DNA of 64,000 nt from Salinarchaeum sp. IM2453 (GCF_019693215.1 NZ_CP081183.1:1677226-1741225), one strand, 5' to 3'. Positions 35,483 to 44,258 are shown, counted from the stretch's first letter. A program made the numbers and translations. Notes: a model not told the origin generated them from the letters alone.

Positions 35483-36661
35483 TTAGGCGACCCCCGGGAC
35501 GAGCAGAAAGAATCCGTAGGCCAAAACCGTCGAGATAGATGGACCGATAATCCACATCGAGATATATTTGATAATCGCTCGGGGATTGAAAAGATCCCCC
35601 GCATTAAGCACTTCTTCAGGTTCTGCCTCACCAATTGGTGCAGATAGCTTCCCTTCCATCTCCTCAGCAGTGATCGCACCGGGCATGATCTCCTTGTCTT
35701 CTACATCCCGCGTAACGGCCTCACGTACAGTGACCGGACGGGTTGCGCGGCCCCACCCAATTCCGACGATCGTCATGACGGTCGCCATCACGAGACTGAT
35801 CGGAATGCCAAGCCACGAGAGGAATGTTGTAATCGTCGACGCGGTAACCATCACGAAGAGGGCTGCAAGCAGTGGAATATCACTCAATTCGCCGCCGACT
35901 GATTCCATCGTCCGACGGGCGATGGTGAATCCGCCGAGCCCAATCGCAAGCGTGGCGATGATGATTGCGGTATTGTCGGCGAGTCCGCCGGCGCCCCCGA
36001 CCAGTGGGGCTGCAGCGTTCGGAACGTTACTCGCCCCGGCACTGAACGCCATATAACACCCGATAATGAGCACGACGGCCGTGCTAACAAGTTCTGACCG
36101 TGTCGTGTTCGGCCCCAACGTAGGCTTTGGAAAACCTTCGCCCTGATCAAGCGTCAACAGCGGACCGTCTGACTTTTTGATCTGCACTCGACGGTTGACC
36201 TCGGGGTAGATGTAGCGTCCGATAATGCCGCCGATCCAAAACCCGATAATCGGCGTAACTATCCACCACGAAATGATTTCTGCGACCACCGGGTAGTTGA
36301 GCGTGTCAGTCGCTAATCCGAGTCCGGCGATCGCGCCAACAGTTGTCATCGACGTTGGCACGGGAACCCCGAATATATTGGCGGCGAGGATACCTAGTCC
36401 GATGAAAAAGAGAATGGCGACGCCAGCCGAGAGTGTGAGCTCGATCGTGATGATCCCTCCGCTCAGTGTGTCCATGACGTTTCGGCCGACAGTCCATCCA
36501 CCGAGGAAGACGAAAAACGTCATGAGTCCCGCCGCAGTTGTCTTTTTGATGACGCCCGCTCCGACGGGTGGCCCCCATGCGATTCCGGTTGACGAACCAC
36601 CAATGTTAAACCCGACAAAGATAGACGCGATAATCCCAATTGCTAGAAGGGCTTCAATCAT
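35483..36661 (-). CDS. Inorganic phosphate transporter, PiT family
   Basis: A 392-residue membrane protein with about ten helices, predicted to import phosphate coupled to a cation gradient. The two PiT signatures are recognisable: FVGFNIGGSSTGIAWGPPVG in the N-terminal half (family GxNDxxN region) and FSAGASNVPNAAAPLVGG in the C-terminal half. A cytoplasmic acidic loop (about residues 290-340, MPGAITAEEMEGKLSAPIG) separates the last helices. The Asn-Asp of the usual GANDVAN motif is partly replaced (GASNVPN and FNIGGSS), as in haloarchaeal relatives. The ATG at 36661 is preferred to one 15 bp upstream. A uspA gene follows. Confidence 0.9.
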   Translation of the reverse strand: MIEALLAIGIIASIFVGFNIGGSSTGIAWGPPVGAGVIKKTTAAGLMTFFVFLGGWTVGRNVMDTLSGGIITIELTLSAGVAILFFIGLGILAANIFGVPVPTSMTTVGAIAGLGLATDTLNYPVVAEIISWWIVTPIIGFWIGGIIGRYIYPEVNRRVQIKKSDGPLLTLDQGEGFPKPTLGPNTTRSELVSTAVVLIIGCYMAFSAGASNVPNAAAPLVGGAGGLADNTAIIIATLAIGLGGFTIARRTMESVGGELSDIPLLAALFVMVTASTITTFLSWLGIPISLVMATVMTIVGIGWGRATRPVTVREAVTRDVEDKEIMPGAITAEEMEGKLSAPIGEAEPEEVLNAGDLFNPRAIIKYISMWIIGPSISTVLAYGFFLLVPGVA

Positions 36662-37006
36662 TAGCCGATAATACACGTATTGTTGCCAAATAAGTATCGT
36701 AATAGCTGAAGAAGTTATACGAAACGTGACACTCTATTTGACTTTGTATCCGGATTGGAATGTGTACTATTGTTGTCGACTGCCATGCCAAACACGACGT
36801 GCGAATGTTGCAAGAAATCGGATCGATCAGTCATAAACATGATTGATCACTATAGGAGCCTTCATGCTCATTCTAAATGAACCAAAACCGGCGGTGTTTG
36901 TTTCTCAGATAATATATGAATATGGCTATATGAATCGGTTTGACTGTGATAAACCGGCTGTGAATGTTTCTATGGCATAGTACTCATACAACAGTTTATT
37001 TGGCCA
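36662..37006. promoter_or_regulatory. Upstream region of the phosphate permease with a near-perfect palindrome
   Basis: In this 345-bp gap, GATCAGTCAT-AAAC-ATGATTGATC at 36825-36848 is a 10-bp inverted repeat with one mismatch and a 4-bp centre. It lies about 165 bp upstream of the permease start. It could be an operator for the permease-UspA unit, or a terminator-like element for nothing visible. A TATGAATATGGCTATATGAA tract sits at about 36915-36934. No gene is seen. Confidence 0.45.
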
Positions 37007-37327
37007 CTACGCTTCTTCGGCACGATTCGGTGAGTTTTCTGGTGTGTACTCCCAGAAGTCGCTTCGTCGCATTGCATCGCCAACTGCTTCATGAAGATCT
37101 GTGATCTCTTCGAATTGCTCTTCTTCGACATACTCAAAAATATCGCCTACGCTCACGACCTCTTGGTGGTTCAGTCGAATTGGATCTTCGCCGTGTGCGT
37201 CAAGGAATTCGTCCTTGTTCAACGGAAAATCATCCTGCTCATCTACCTTCTTTGCAATAATGGCCATTCCATATTTTCGTTGTCCTTCGCTACCCTGCTC
37301 GCCATCTGGATCATGCGGCCAGCTCAT
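37007..37327 (-). CDS. Conserved haloarchaeal protein (resembles DUF5785)
   Basis: A 106-residue acidic protein starting MSWPHDPDGEQGSEGQRKYG. It contains IIAKKVDEQDDFPLNKDEF near residue 22 and a C-terminal helix region VGDAMRRSDFWEYTPE. These features match a small conserved haloarchaeal family of unknown function. The frame stays open further upstream to 37501 but that part overlaps the tRNA-Ser gene, so the ATG at 37327 is chosen. The gene lies 94 bp downstream of tRNA-Ser on the same strand and may be read through from it. Confidence 0.75.
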   Translation of the reverse strand: MSWPHDPDGEQGSEGQRKYGMAIIAKKVDEQDDFPLNKDEFLDAHGEDPIRLNHQEVVSVGDIFEYVEEEQFEEITDLHEAVGDAMRRSDFWEYTPENSPNRAEEA

Positions 37328-37421
37328 ATCTGCACGTTCGCGTAGAGTACAAAAGAACTGTCGAATTACAATGTTCTTTACTGATAGATTGGACTCGTCG
37401 ACGAATGAAATAATAAGGAAA

Positions 37422-37509
37422 CGCGGTGGGGCTGGGATTTGAACCCAGGAGGCCTCTCGGCCACCTGCTCTCAAGGCAGGCGCAATAGTCCGCTCTGCCA
37501 CCCCACCGC
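37422..37509 (-). tRNA. tRNA-Ser (anticodon TGA)
   Basis: On the minus strand the acceptor GCGGTGG pairs with CCACCGC and the discriminator is G, as needed for Ser. The anticodon arm CCTGC-CTTGAGA-GCAGG has anticodon TGA, reading UCA. A long variable arm (GGCCGAGAGGCC) confirms a class II tRNA. Length 88 nt; CCA is not encoded. Confidence 0.96.
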
Positions 37510-37622
37510 GTTCTACAGTTCACGTTGGATGGTAAAAAGTCGTTTCGTTTGTGGATTACACCAAGTTGTACAATATAGATCACAACGTCGTGGCACTGCT
37601 AATCAAGATTATTCAACAAAGA

Positions 37623-38666
37623 CTACTCTTCGAGTGAGCTCTGTTGCTTTCGTCGCAACACACCAACCGAATCTGCAACTTGTTCTGTTACCTGTCGGAA
37701 TGCTCGTTGTACATTCTCCTGTTCATCATCAAGAATAACGGGGCCACCTGTGTCTCCGCCTTCTCTGATTGCTGGATCTAATGGAATCTGTCCGAGCATC
37801 GGTAGATCGTACTTCTTTGCGAGCGTTTCACCGCCTCCTGTCTCGAAGATATCGTGTTCACTTCCACAGTCAGGGCACACGAAGCCACTCATGTTCTCTA
37901 CAATGCCCAGCACTGGCGTACCGTGGTTGCTGAACATTTCAAGTCCTTTCTTTGCATCATCAAGTGCGACCTCTTGCGGGGTCGTCACGATTACCGCCCC
38001 TGTTACTGGCATTGTCTGGAGGATTGTTAGTTGTGTATCGCCTGTTCCGGGCGGGAGATCAATTACCATGTAATCTAAATTGCCCCACTCGACGTCTTCC
38101 AGCAACTGTGTGATGAGGTTATGCACCATTGGTCCTCGCCAGATCACAGGGTCATCCGGACCGGTAAGGAAATCAATACTCATCAGTTCGATACCGTATG
38201 CTTTCGGTGGGATGAGTGTCTCATCTGCGGTCACCTCTGGTCGCTGTTCTGCTCCGAGCATCCGCGGCACGTTTGGTCCATACACATCAGCATCAAACAA
38301 TCCGACTGTGGCACCCAACTGTGCCAGTCCAGCAGCAAGATTCGTTGCAACGGTACTTTTTCCAACGCCACCTTTACCGGATGCAACGGCAATAATATTC
38401 TTTACCTGTGGGAGCACATCTGATTCATCTTTATCTCCAACACTTGCAGCCAACTTTAGCTCTCGGTCAACATCCGAAAACACGTCTCGAATCTTATCAC
38501 CGATCTCAGACTCGGTCGGCGAATATGGTGCCCCAAGTGCAAGTGAAATAAAGATTGTATCTTCGTCAATACTGATTTCATTTACCAGGCCAGCCGAAAC
38601 TAGATCTGTTCTGAGATCCGGATCAGTCACCTCTCGTAGCCGATCACGTACATCCGCGATGTCCAT
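37623..38666 (-). CDS. Mrp/NBP35-type iron-sulfur carrier ATPase
   Basis: A 347-residue P-loop ATPase of the Mrp/ApbC group, thought to carry and transfer Fe-S clusters. The N-terminal 90 residues are a MIP18-like (DUF59) domain (VRDRLREVTDPDLRTDLVSA). The deviant Walker A loop is ASGKGGVGKSTVATNLA near residue 100, with Walker B-like DADVYGPNVPRML and DLPPGTGDTQLTIL. A CxxC pair (FVCPDCGSEHDIF) near residue 262 is the cluster ligand site. The length matches haloarchaeal Mrp. It is divergent from moaA, an Fe-S enzyme, with about 190 bp between the starts; a functional link is plausible but not shown. Confidence 0.93.
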   Translation of the reverse strand: MDIADVRDRLREVTDPDLRTDLVSAGLVNEISIDEDTIFISLALGAPYSPTESEIGDKIRDVFSDVDRELKLAASVGDKDESDVLPQVKNIIAVASGKGGVGKSTVATNLAAGLAQLGATVGLFDADVYGPNVPRMLGAEQRPEVTADETLIPPKAYGIELMSIDFLTGPDDPVIWRGPMVHNLITQLLEDVEWGNLDYMVIDLPPGTGDTQLTILQTMPVTGAVIVTTPQEVALDDAKKGLEMFSNHGTPVLGIVENMSGFVCPDCGSEHDIFETGGGETLAKKYDLPMLGQIPLDPAIREGGDTGGPVILDDEQENVQRAFRQVTEQVADSVGVLRRKQQSSLEE

Positions 38667-38853
38667 AGTTCTCAGTTAACGTTGGGTCTGATAAGGCTTC
38701 GGCTATAGCGGTCGGATTTTCTGATACTGTTATCGGTGCCGTCCGTAGATATCAGAACTCACTACAGTATTACAGCTCCTGTAACTGAATCTCATTACAT
38801 ACGTCATCAAATGCCCATATTTTTATGTGGCTCCTTTCCATATCACAGTCAGG

Positions 38854-39834
38854 ATGCTGACGGACGATTTTGGGCGTGAAGTGACCGATATTCGGATTTC
38901 CCTCACTGATCGATGCAATTTCGATTGTGTTTATTGCCACAATGAAGGGCTTGGAGACACACGTGGACCGATGGATCCAACAGACGACGAGATGTCCACT
39001 GATGAAGTCATCCGGATTCTTGATGTCTTATCTGAGTTTGACATTGAAGCGGTGAAGTTCACGGGAGGTGAACCACTGCTTCGACAGGATCTTGAGCAAA
39101 TTGTTGCTGCAACTCCTGATTCAATGGAACCGTCTGTCACGACAAATGGATCGCTTCTCTCAGACCGTGCACAGGATCTGGCTGATGCAGGCCTCGAACG
39201 GGTCAATATTTCTCAGGACGCTATTGATCCAGAGACCTTCGCGGAAGTTACCAAATCTGGTGCGTTTTCCCGTGTCCTTGATGGTGTTGAAGCAGCACTT
39301 GCTGCAGATCTCACGCCAATCAAACTGGACATGGTCGTTTTCGATAAAACCGTCGAGCAGATTCCAGACCTGATCGACTACGTAGAACAGTACGATGGAA
39401 TTCGTTTACAGCTCATTGAGTATATGCCTGAAATTGCAGGCAACCCTGACTGGGCGGTCGATATTGATGATGTTCATCAACAGCTTGCCTCAATAGCGGA
39501 TACAACAGCAACCCGGGAAATGCACCATCGTCAACAGTATATTATCGGCGATAGCCTTGTTGAAATTGTTGACCCGGTTGAAAGCCCTGAGTTCTGTGCG
39601 AACTGCCATCGTGTTCGGATTACACCTGACGGCTCTATGAAGGGCTGTCTAAACCGAAGTGATGACATCCGCTCGCTTGACGACATGACCCGAGACGAGA
39701 TCAAAGAGACGTTCAAGAAAACTGTCCAGAATCGTGTTCCATACTACGGCGAATACCTCATCGAAACGGAGGATGGAGAGTGGGTACAAAATCCTGAGTA
39801 CAACAAAGAAGAAATCCCTCCTTCCCAACTGTAA
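38854..39834 (+). CDS. moaA: GTP 3',8-cyclase (molybdenum cofactor biosynthesis)
   Basis: A 326-residue radical SAM enzyme that converts GTP to 3',8-cH2GTP, the first step of molybdenum cofactor synthesis. The N-terminal cluster motif is CNFDCVYC (Cys at about residues 23, 27, 30). The SAM-binding [12 protein letters not shown] and NGSLL follow. The C-terminal cluster Cys are [18 protein letters not shown]. The chain ends IPPSQL rather than with the Gly-Gly tail that is typical of bacterial and human MoaA. The ATG at 38854 starts [12 protein letters not shown], the family N-terminus; an in-frame start at 38827 is too early. Confidence 0.93.
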   Translation: MLTDDFGREVTDIRISLTDRCNFDCVYCHNEGLGDTRGPMDPTDDEMSTDEVIRILDVLSEFDIEAVKFTGGEPLLRQDLEQIVAATPDSMEPSVTTNGSLLSDRAQDLADAGLERVNISQDAIDPETFAEVTKSGAFSRVLDGVEAALAADLTPIKLDMVVFDKTVEQIPDLIDYVEQYDGIRLQLIEYMPEIAGNPDWAVDIDDVHQQLASIADTTATREMHHRQQYIIGDSLVEIVDPVESPEFCANCHRVRITPDGSMKGCLNRSDDIRSLDDMTRDEIKETFKKTVQNRVPYYGEYLIETEDGEWVQNPEYNKEEIPPSQL

Positions 39835-39900
39835 CCAGTAATGTGGTTCCCTTCTTTCTCAACGAATTATGATCTGTCTATTCGGCAGTATCCTTATAAT

Positions 39901-40128
39901 TCACTTTACAACGGAATTTTGATCCTCACCATATGAACTAGCAAATCGCAGCCCGACCCAGGTGACGAGTATGCTGACAAGTATGAGGAACGCGACCCCA
40001 ACCGCCCAGTTTATCTCGGACGCGAACTGGTATATGCCTCCCAGAACGCCGCGTGAGATGATCAGCACAACAACAAGTAGCCCGCCGATCAGAAGAAATT
40101 GGAGTCCGTTCAGGCTACGAATACCCAT
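39901..40128 (-). CDS. Small two-helix membrane protein
   Basis: A 75-residue protein with two membrane helices, about residues 10-27 (LQFLLIGGLLVVVLIISRG) and 38-58 (NWAVGVAFLILVSILVTWVG), and a short charged C-terminus. It resembles widespread small haloarchaeal conserved proteins with no known function. The ATG at 40128 is chosen over one 24 bp upstream because the shorter form starts with the usual MGIRSLNGLQF. It is convergent with moaA, 66 bp apart. Confidence 0.65.
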   Translation of the reverse strand: MGIRSLNGLQFLLIGGLLVVVLIISRGVLGGIYQFASEINWAVGVAFLILVSILVTWVGLRFASSYGEDQNSVVK

Positions 40129-40251
40129 ATTACAGCATTCTGCCTGTATCACAATAACAGTTTTCTGGAGTTATCAGCCATACTTGGAAAACTAATCAAT
40201 TTGTCTCCATATCAGTCCTCAAATGCTAGAACAAGCCTAATAGATATCATA

Positions 40252-40304
40252 TACAGCGGTATCGATACGAAACCCCACCCCGTTCATGGGTGGGAGGAGG
40301 TCAA
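40252..40304 (-). mobile_element. 53-bp PATE-like element reduced to its two ends
   Basis: The plus strand reads TACAGCGGTATCGATACGAA, then ACCCCACCCCGTTCATGGG, then TGGGAGGAGGTCAA. These are the two ends of the elements at 43203 and 63061 fused with nothing between. On the minus strand it begins TTGAC followed by CTCCTCCCACCC, the target tetramer/pentamer plus left end, and ends ACCGCTGTA. This may be an extreme internal deletion product of an IS200/IS605-related element. Confidence 0.65.
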
Positions 40305-40339
40305 TTACGTGAGTCTTCATATGGCCTGTGTGACGCCTC

Positions 40340-40378
40340 AGAGTGGACACCCGACCACACATGACGAATGTCCACTCT
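40340..40378. other. 10-bp perfect hairpin
   Basis: AGAGTGGACA at 40340-40349 pairs exactly with TGTCCACTCT at 40369-40378 around a 19-nt loop. It lies 36 bp beyond the mini-element at 40252-40304 and may be part of the same mobile structure or a transcription terminator for moaA-side transcripts. The following GGGGGTAAAA has no T-run on the plus strand. Confidence 0.5.
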
Positions 40379-40518
40379 CTGGGGGTAAAATATACAATTC
40401 TAATAATATTTCACCCCTCATCGCACGTCTGTGGGTAGAAATCCGGCTTTAGCACTCACGACCCATAATCTATCCATGGTGAATGTGCTTGGCGCATCTA
40501 TACGCCTTTCTCGTCTCG

Positions 40519-40989
40519 TTATTGCTCGTCTAACATCCGGATGCCGCGCTCCACGACCGCCTCGGTCACGAAGAGACTCGTCTCACGCTGGAGCTCCCAC
40601 ATGAGTGACGCTGCTTCGCCTCTATCGAGTAATCCGCGGCTGTAACCGAGAGCAATGACGCCGATAGAACCGCGTACTTCGACGCCTGCGCCGGATGTTG
40701 CCTCCCGGGCGGCAAGGTCGTCGGTTAGGAGAACAACTCCCCGCTCTTCAGCGACTGCAATCGCGGCGCGTTCTCCGGCGTCCAGTTCTTCAGTTCCGAC
40801 TCGGCTTTCGTCGGCCTCGACAAGTTCGTACGAGAGGTCGACCAATCTGTCCGGAACACCACCGGCCTCGACTTCGTTATAAACTGCCTCTGGAACGAGT
40901 AATGTGTCGAACGTCGATAACAGTTCGAGCGAGTCGATTTCTGCGAGGTGAATGAGTGGTCCAGCGTCCGAGACAGCCGCGAGCGTCAC
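40519..40989 (-). CDS. DUF3368-type PIN-like toxin
   Basis: A 156-residue protein with the PIN-like DUF3368 pattern: VSDAGPLIHLAEID at the N-terminus (first catalytic Asp), LDAGERAAIAVAEERG near residue 80, LLTDDLAAREA near residue 102 (second acidic pair), and a final REASLM-like region (GEAASLMWELQ). The start is a GTG at 40989, overlapping the antitoxin stop (GTGA). A longer frame to 41133 exists but overlaps the antitoxin gene. It is probably a ribonuclease toxin. The pair is much richer in GC than the surroundings, suggesting recent acquisition. Confidence 0.82.
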   Translation of the reverse strand: MTLAAVSDAGPLIHLAEIDSLELLSTFDTLLVPEAVYNEVEAGGVPDRLVDLSYELVEADESRVGTEELDAGERAAIAVAEERGVVLLTDDLAAREATSGAGVEVRGSIGVIALGYSRGLLDRGEAASLMWELQRETSLFVTEAVVERGIRMLDEQ

Positions 40990-41237
40990 GTGTTCAAACC
41001 CCAATCGACATCTTTCTCGACGACCTCGCGCTCTCGGTCCGCTCGCTCGACCTTCGTCCGACCGACGCGCTCGATAGCCTCCTCGCGGTCGAGTTCGCCG
41101 TCGAGATACTGTGCGAGTACGAGGTCCTCCCACAGGTCTTCGAGACCGCGTTCGAGTGCCCGTTCGAACACTTCGGACTCTTGAAGACCGCGAGCCTCAG
41201 CGATTTTGCGTACTCGATTAGAAATTTTGGCTGCCAT
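40986..41237 (-). CDS. UPF0175-like antitoxin
   Basis: An 83-residue helical protein. IAEARGLQESEVFERALERG is a DNA-binding-like helix pair, LAQYLDGELDREEAIERVG a second domain, and VEKDVDWGLNT the toxin-contact tail. This is the usual upstream partner of DUF3368 proteins in haloarchaea. Its stop overlaps the toxin start by 4 bp. GC-rich codons (CTC, GCG, CGC) contrast with neighbouring genes. Confidence 0.78.
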   Translation of the reverse strand: MAAKISNRVRKIAEARGLQESEVFERALERGLEDLWEDLVLAQYLDGELDREEAIERVGRTKVERADREREVVEKDVDWGLNT

Positions 41238-41701
41238 ACAGTATCGTTACTCTGCAACGTTCATAAATCCGTGTCTGCTCGTCCGATGCGAATCTGATCG
41301 GGGCCTATGTCCACCGTGGCCACAACCAGATGCTCCCAGAGACGTTGTTTACCGTCAAAAATAGCTTCCCTTGGACTCGAACTCTGACGGTGTATAAGTA
41401 CCACATCTTGAAAGCAATGAAAACTGGTCCCGTCTAATAGTTTCCTTGACACGAATGCCGTGCTGAATATAGAGGATGAAGTCAGCACGGGGTTTCGTTT
41501 CTTTCGCCGCTAATCAGGTACAGTTTCTCGGAGCGTTCTGACTTCAACCGAATTTATATATAAAACCGAGCTAAGACGCTCTCAAACACGATATTCAAGT
41601 GACGCTCTGAAACCACCAATATAATACGCAGGAGGGAACTAACAGTGAGTTTAGATACCTGCCCGCAAAATTTTTATTAAACCAGAAGAGAAACAGCCGC
41701 C
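41238..41701. other. 464-bp gap with a doubtful minus-strand frame
   Basis: A minus-strand frame 41261-41488 (contains SPREAIFDGKQRLWEHLVV) has plausible amino acid composition and could be the end of a decayed gene, but there is no recognisable family and only a GTG start. The right part has AT-rich promoter-like DNA (TTTATATATAAAACC near 41550-41564). I do not call a gene here. Confidence 0.35.
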
Positions 41702-42895
41702 ATGGTTGATAAGCTGAAGAATGTCAGAGATATTGAAGAAAAGTGAGACAGTGTGGATATCATGGCGGGGGAAGAACTCTCCGAGGAACACATTGACAAA
41801 CTTGTGGAACTTGCTGGAAGCGATAATGATGAGACCGCAAAGGCAGCCATTGATCTTCTCCACGACATCTCCCAAGTCACTACGAAGAGTGTGGAGGGAT
41901 ACGTGTAAGCGCTTGAGAAAATAGCGAGAGACTTAGACCCTGAGGATGACTGGGACAAGATTGATGATCTGATTAAATCCATCTGGAACGTTGTCCAAAA
42001 CAATCCCGAATCTGCCAGTATCTCGTATGATTTCCTATTCGAATATCATACCCACAACGAGCCGTATAAATCCTCTGCCGCCAACGCTCTGCCCTATTTG
42101 GTGACAGAGCGGATCGAATTAGTAGAGTCGCTGATTGAACGGTTAGAGGACCCATCTGCCACGAATAGGGAAGAAAGTGCATTCGTTTTGAAGAAGATCG
42201 CAGAAGAACATCCCGGGAAAGTTAGTACGGAATTGACCACCCTATTCCACATCTCCCAGAATCAGGAAGAAAACTCTAAGGTACGCCGCTACTCCTTGGA
42301 GGCTATCGCTGAATATACTGAACAACATCCTGACGATGTCCGTCCGCACATTCAAGAAATAAAAAATCTTGTCCTGACGTCTGATGAGCATAAAAGGGTA
42401 AGAGAGGCAGGGACAAGGGTGTTAGCGTCATATGCTGACCAGTATCCAGAAACGTTCCATGACCAGATTAGTAGTTTTGCTGAACTACTTGACCACCATC
42501 ACCACTCTCTTCGTTGGCATATCGCTACAATGTTTAGAGAGATAGCTGCAGCCAATCCGGAAGCTCTGGAAGACGTGAGTTCTGAGATACAACTATCTTG
42601 TAGGGATGAATTTGATAATGCTCGTGATGCTTCCCTCCAGGCTTTTGTCTATCTTGTCGAGGAGAACGTAATTACTGCTGACGAAATTAACATTGATCAG
42701 GCTTATCTCCGTGAATTAGTGGCAGATAATTCAGCGGGAACCGGAGCCGCGACGCTTCCATCAATCAAGCTGTTGGGCTACATTGGTGATTCAGAGGCAG
42801 TTCCATCACTTGAAGAGATCTTAGAGAAGGAAACAGGAGTCTCCGATCAGGAGAAGAAAGCAGCAAGAGAGGCGATTAATCGGATTCAAACCTGA
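41702..42895 (+). pseudogene. HEAT-repeat protein broken by two in-frame stops
   Basis: One frame from ATG 41702 to TGA 42893-42895 (398 codons) reads as a helical-repeat protein throughout but contains TGA at 41744-41746 (codon 15) and TAA at 41906-41908 (codon 69). Sequence on both sides of each stop is coherent (for example LLHDISQVTTKSVEGYV before the TAA, ALEKIARDLDPEDDWDKI after). The repeats are HEAT/ARM-like: EDPSATNREESAFVLKKIAE, YLEAIAEYTEQHPDDV-like, LASYADQYPETFHDQI, LGYIGDSEAVPSLEEILEKE. Such proteins act as scaffolds. Restart at 41762, or near 42098 after the TAA, could give a shorter product (about 265 residues from 42098). Confidence 0.68.
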
Positions 42896-43202
42896 GATAG
42901 GTTAATCGTGATGAGCAAACGGTTTCAGTTATAACAGCGCCGAGACGGATTCTAGATGATCGCTTCCCCGTCGTTTGTCTGTCAATAATGAGTGCGCCCG
43001 ATCTCAGTAAAGTCTTTTTATAACGGGAGAGATGGTACATTCGAATTTATCGCAAATCGGTATGCTGCACACTTCTCTAAGGCTACCGTGAACTCATCGG
43101 CATCAATACAAATCGGTCAGGTCGGCGCTCTAATCATGCTGCATACGCACCCTGTATTCAGCACGGCCGCTGAAACATATCAACTACTGAATGTTTCAAT
43201 CT
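42896..43202. other. 307-bp gap with nothing recognised
   Basis: No gene or RNA is supported between the HEAT-repeat pseudogene and the PATE-like element. The sequence is unremarkable in composition. Confidence 0.5.
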
Positions 43203-43700
43203 TACAGCGGTAGCGAGGCGAAAGCCCACCCCTTCAGGGGTGTGGATGAAGCCGACATGATATGTCACAAACAACGTGACATAGACCGGTTGTAATCCCA
43301 ACGTTTATTCTATGCGAAATACTATGAGTTGGTAGGCATGCGACATGCTGCTGCGGGGAACGTGCTCACGCTCAAGCTGGCCACGAGTGCGTCTCAACTC
43401 TTACACTCACACACCTTCGCAGCCCAACCAGCAGCGGTTGGCATGTCACCCAAGCGCTCCCCACGTGTGGCTGTAACGGGGAGTGGGGCCGATGGCCCGG
43501 CCCGCTGCTCACGGTGCTGGACGCCCGTGAGTGTCACTCCCTTCTTGGGAGGGCAACACCGAGTGGATACCCAACACGCCACACCCCCGTTTGGGGGCCA
43601 AAGGTGCATCAGCGAACCCGCACGTTCACAGCCGGGGTAATCAATCTGGGTGGATTACCCACGGAGGAATCCCACGACTTCAGTCGTGGGAGGAGGTCAA
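43203..43700 (-). mobile_element. About 0.5-kb PATE-like non-coding element with TTGAC flank
   Basis: The plus strand starts TACAGCGGTAGCGAGGCGAA, the right end seen at 63367 in the other orientation, and ends GGGAGGAGGTCAA, so the minus strand begins TTGAC then CTCCTCCC. A 7-bp stem (CACCCCT-TC-AGGGGTG, 43227-43242) sits near one end and a 9-bp stem (CCCACGACT-TC-AGTCGTGGG, 43671-43690) near the other. Subterminal hairpins and a conserved flanking pentamer are traits of IS200/IS605 elements. The interior is GC-rich and non-coding, without tnpA or tnpB, and includes short G/C hairpins (for example CCCCGTTTGGGGG near 43587). It resembles the palindrome-associated elements (PATEs) described from Haloquadratum. 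Confidence 0.75.
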
Positions 43701-43769
43701 CCGAGATCATCCACCTACAAATTGGGCAATACGACTTGATATAGTCCCGGCAAAGAAGCAGAGAGTAGT

Positions 43770-44258
43770 CTATTCGAAGAGGTTCTTGGCTTTTCTGTAG
43801 ATCGGTGATTCAAGGCAGTCTCGGTTTTTTGCGGCCTCTTCCAATTTTGCCACGGCTTCTTCTTCTTCGAGGATTTCTCGCTTGACCAGTGCTTTGAGCA
43901 AGATCGGGGAAATCACAACTTTGGAGTCAGTAACCGTTTGTAGTTCGGGAAGCGCCCTTAGATCGTCTGTAATCAGAAAATCGGCCTGTTTTTCGCTCGC
44001 AAGTGTGACTGTTGATCCTTCGCCGTCGTCTATTCTTGATGACTGGAAACGTGGTTCAGTGGTTTTGTCGACCTCGATTCGGTCTAATTGGTCTAATACG
44101 GTTTGTGCGGCTTGTCCGTGAACATCGTTGTATTCCGCTGTCTCCTTGAGTTCCTCGATTACTGTTTCTGTTGTGTAGATATCGTATTCGGTTAGAACGT
44201 GGTCGAGGAGGTTGATTGAGGATATTGTGATGAGGGCGCTGGTATCAACTACAATCAT
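43770..44258 (-). CDS. PIN-domain toxin
   Basis: A 162-residue PIN protein. Asp5 in MIVVDTSALITI, Glu near residue 34 (TVIEELKETAEYND), Asp in SRIDDGEGSTVTLA near residue 76, and Asp pair in FLITDDLRALPEL near residue 95 give a complete active site. The C-terminus has an extra helix (EEEEAVAKLEEAAKNRDC). The ATG at 44258 is preferred to a TTG two codons upstream. A ribbon-helix-helix protein is encoded just upstream (24 bp), completing a toxin-antitoxin pair, though this PIN subtype also occurs as a stand-alone nuclease. Confidence 0.84.
   Translation of the reverse strand: MIVVDTSALITISSINLLDHVLTEYDIYTTETVIEELKETAEYNDVHGQAAQTVLDQLDRIEVDKTTEPRFQSSRIDDGEGSTVTLASEKQADFLITDDLRALPELQTVTDSKVVISPILLKALVKREILEEEEAVAKLEEAAKNRDCLESPIYRKAKNLFE

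Noticed and set aside
37328-37501. N-terminal extension of the conserved protein ending at 37007
   Set aside because: The extension reads through the tRNA-Ser gene and has no family support; the start at 37327 explains the conserved part.
40990-41133. Longer N-terminus of the DUF3368 protein, rich in Arg
   Set aside because: It overlaps the antitoxin coding sequence in another frame and is very basic, unlike haloarchaeal proteins; GTG 40989 fits the coupled-start pattern.
31309-42895. Recoding of stop codons (for example pyrrolysine or selenocysteine) to explain in-frame stops
   Set aside because: TAG, TGA and TAA are all involved in two unrelated genes, and no recoding machinery or conserved context is visible; mutation or sequence error is simpler.
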